Assembly (NCBI GenBank): GCA_018240595.1
Contig: JAFEFL010000045.1
Location: 43,574-107,573 of the forward strand
Length of the DNA: 64,000 nucleotides
Direction: 5' to 3'
Source of the DNA: Pseudomonadota bacterium
Lineage (GTDB): Bacteria > Pseudomonadota > Alphaproteobacteria > Rhizobiales > Xanthobacteraceae
Positions 63,722 through 64,000 of the stretch are shown in pieces; within the stretch, counting starts at the first letter, position 1, and the number at the start of each line of letters is the position of its first letter. Below the pieces are notes generated by a model. It was not told where the DNA came from, ran no database searches, and saw only the letters and a program-made list of their open reading frames with translations. Both the position numbers and the translations under genes were made by a program.

Positions 63722-63897
63722 GATGGGCTTATGACAGCCCAACGTTTCTTTCCTCTTTACGGGAACGCAGAAACTGAGGCCGACCTGAATCGGACTTGAC
63801 CTCTCTCGCTTCCGGTCGGGCGCTCTGCTAAGGATCGGCATGCAGCCCGGAAGGCTGGCCCTGTTAACTATTCTTCTCTCGGATACGGTTTGAGAAA

Positions 63898-64000
63898 ATG
63901 CGCGTCGCGATGATCGGCTCTGGCTATGTCGGCCTGGTGTCAGGAGCCTGCTTTGCCGACTTCGGCCACGAGGTGACCTGCGTCGATAAAGACAAAGGTA
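63898..64000 (+). CDS. ugd: UDP-glucose 6-dehydrogenase (3' end cut off)
   Basis: The first 34 codons, running to the window end, give the NAD-binding motif [20 protein letters not shown] and VTCVDKD, the N-terminus of UDP-glucose/GDP-mannose dehydrogenases. Expected to oxidise UDP-glucose to UDP-glucuronate for polysaccharide synthesis; the GDP-mannose version cannot be excluded from this short part. ATG 63898. The 176-base spacer before it, shared with the acyltransferase gene, holds the promoters. Confidence 0.85.
   Translation, partial: MRVAMIGSGYVGLVSGACFADFGHEVTCVDKDKG

Overview
The window is a GC-rich, densely coded piece of an alphaproteobacterial chromosome, most likely of the order Hyphomicrobiales (Rhizobiales), in the Bradyrhizobium/Xanthobacteraceae neighbourhood. 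The main reasons are the block pckA / chvI-chvG-hprK-EIIA(Man)-HPr / ahcY, which is typical of that order, a tartrate dehydratase closely resembling Bradyrhizobium TarD, a DUF2865 protein, solitary TadE/TadG genes, and many GC-rich palindromic intergenic repeats. The first gene (YbaL-type antiporter) and the last (UDP-glucose dehydrogenase) are cut by the window edges. I saw no rRNA, convincing tRNA, CRISPR array, insertion sequence or prophage. The assignment of the organism is inference from gene content.

Layout, 0-12.5 kb: two cation/proton antiporters; a membrane protein with a cobalamin-binding-type protein; the molybdate transporter modABC; a GMC oxidoreductase; a methyltransferase; an AceE-like thiamine-diphosphate enzyme facing an Lrp/AsnC regulator. 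13-20 kb: a murein endopeptidase (MepA) and two tandem L,D-transpeptidases, small stress-type genes (KGG-like protein, rhodanese, CsaA), a 131-bp element that folds as a closing stem with four hairpins, an unusual SDR, and three tiny envelope proteins. 20-28 kb: a TrpRS of the second (Deinococcus TrpRS II-like) type, a four-gene polyamine-type ABC transporter, a RipA-like membrane protein with a broken coding tail, an RraA-family protein and an unknown protein.

28-41 kb: LepA, a GT2-GtrA fusion, an XRE-cupin regulator with a GNAT acetyltransferase, two polytopic glycosyltransferases, AhcY, a LysR regulator, TadE and a frameshifted TadG, and a glutathione peroxidase. 40.6-48.2 kb: HPr, EIIA, short HprK, the ChvG/ChvI two-component system, an HugZ-like protein, DUF2306 and PckA. 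This links envelope/acid sensing, the nitrogen-type phosphotransfer chain and gluconeogenesis. 48-64 kb: a polyglutamine-bearing double Spy/CpxP-like protein, a three-gene catabolic operon (hydroxyproline-type epimerase, alpha/beta hydrolase, DUF1989), an MltB-type transglycosylase, DUF2865, a TarD-type dehydratase, a patatin-like lipoprotein, LysE translocator, DNA polymerase I with an altered proofreading motif, a membrane acyltransferase and the start of ugd.

The strongest leads are the four-arm structured element at 17731-17861, the helically phased operator repeats in front of lrp, the D-to-K change in the PolA exonuclease site, the SDR lacking the whole catalytic triad, and the broken reading frames behind the RipA-like gene and in tadG. 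Most intergenic regions carry imperfect inverted repeats that probably belong to genome-wide repeat families.
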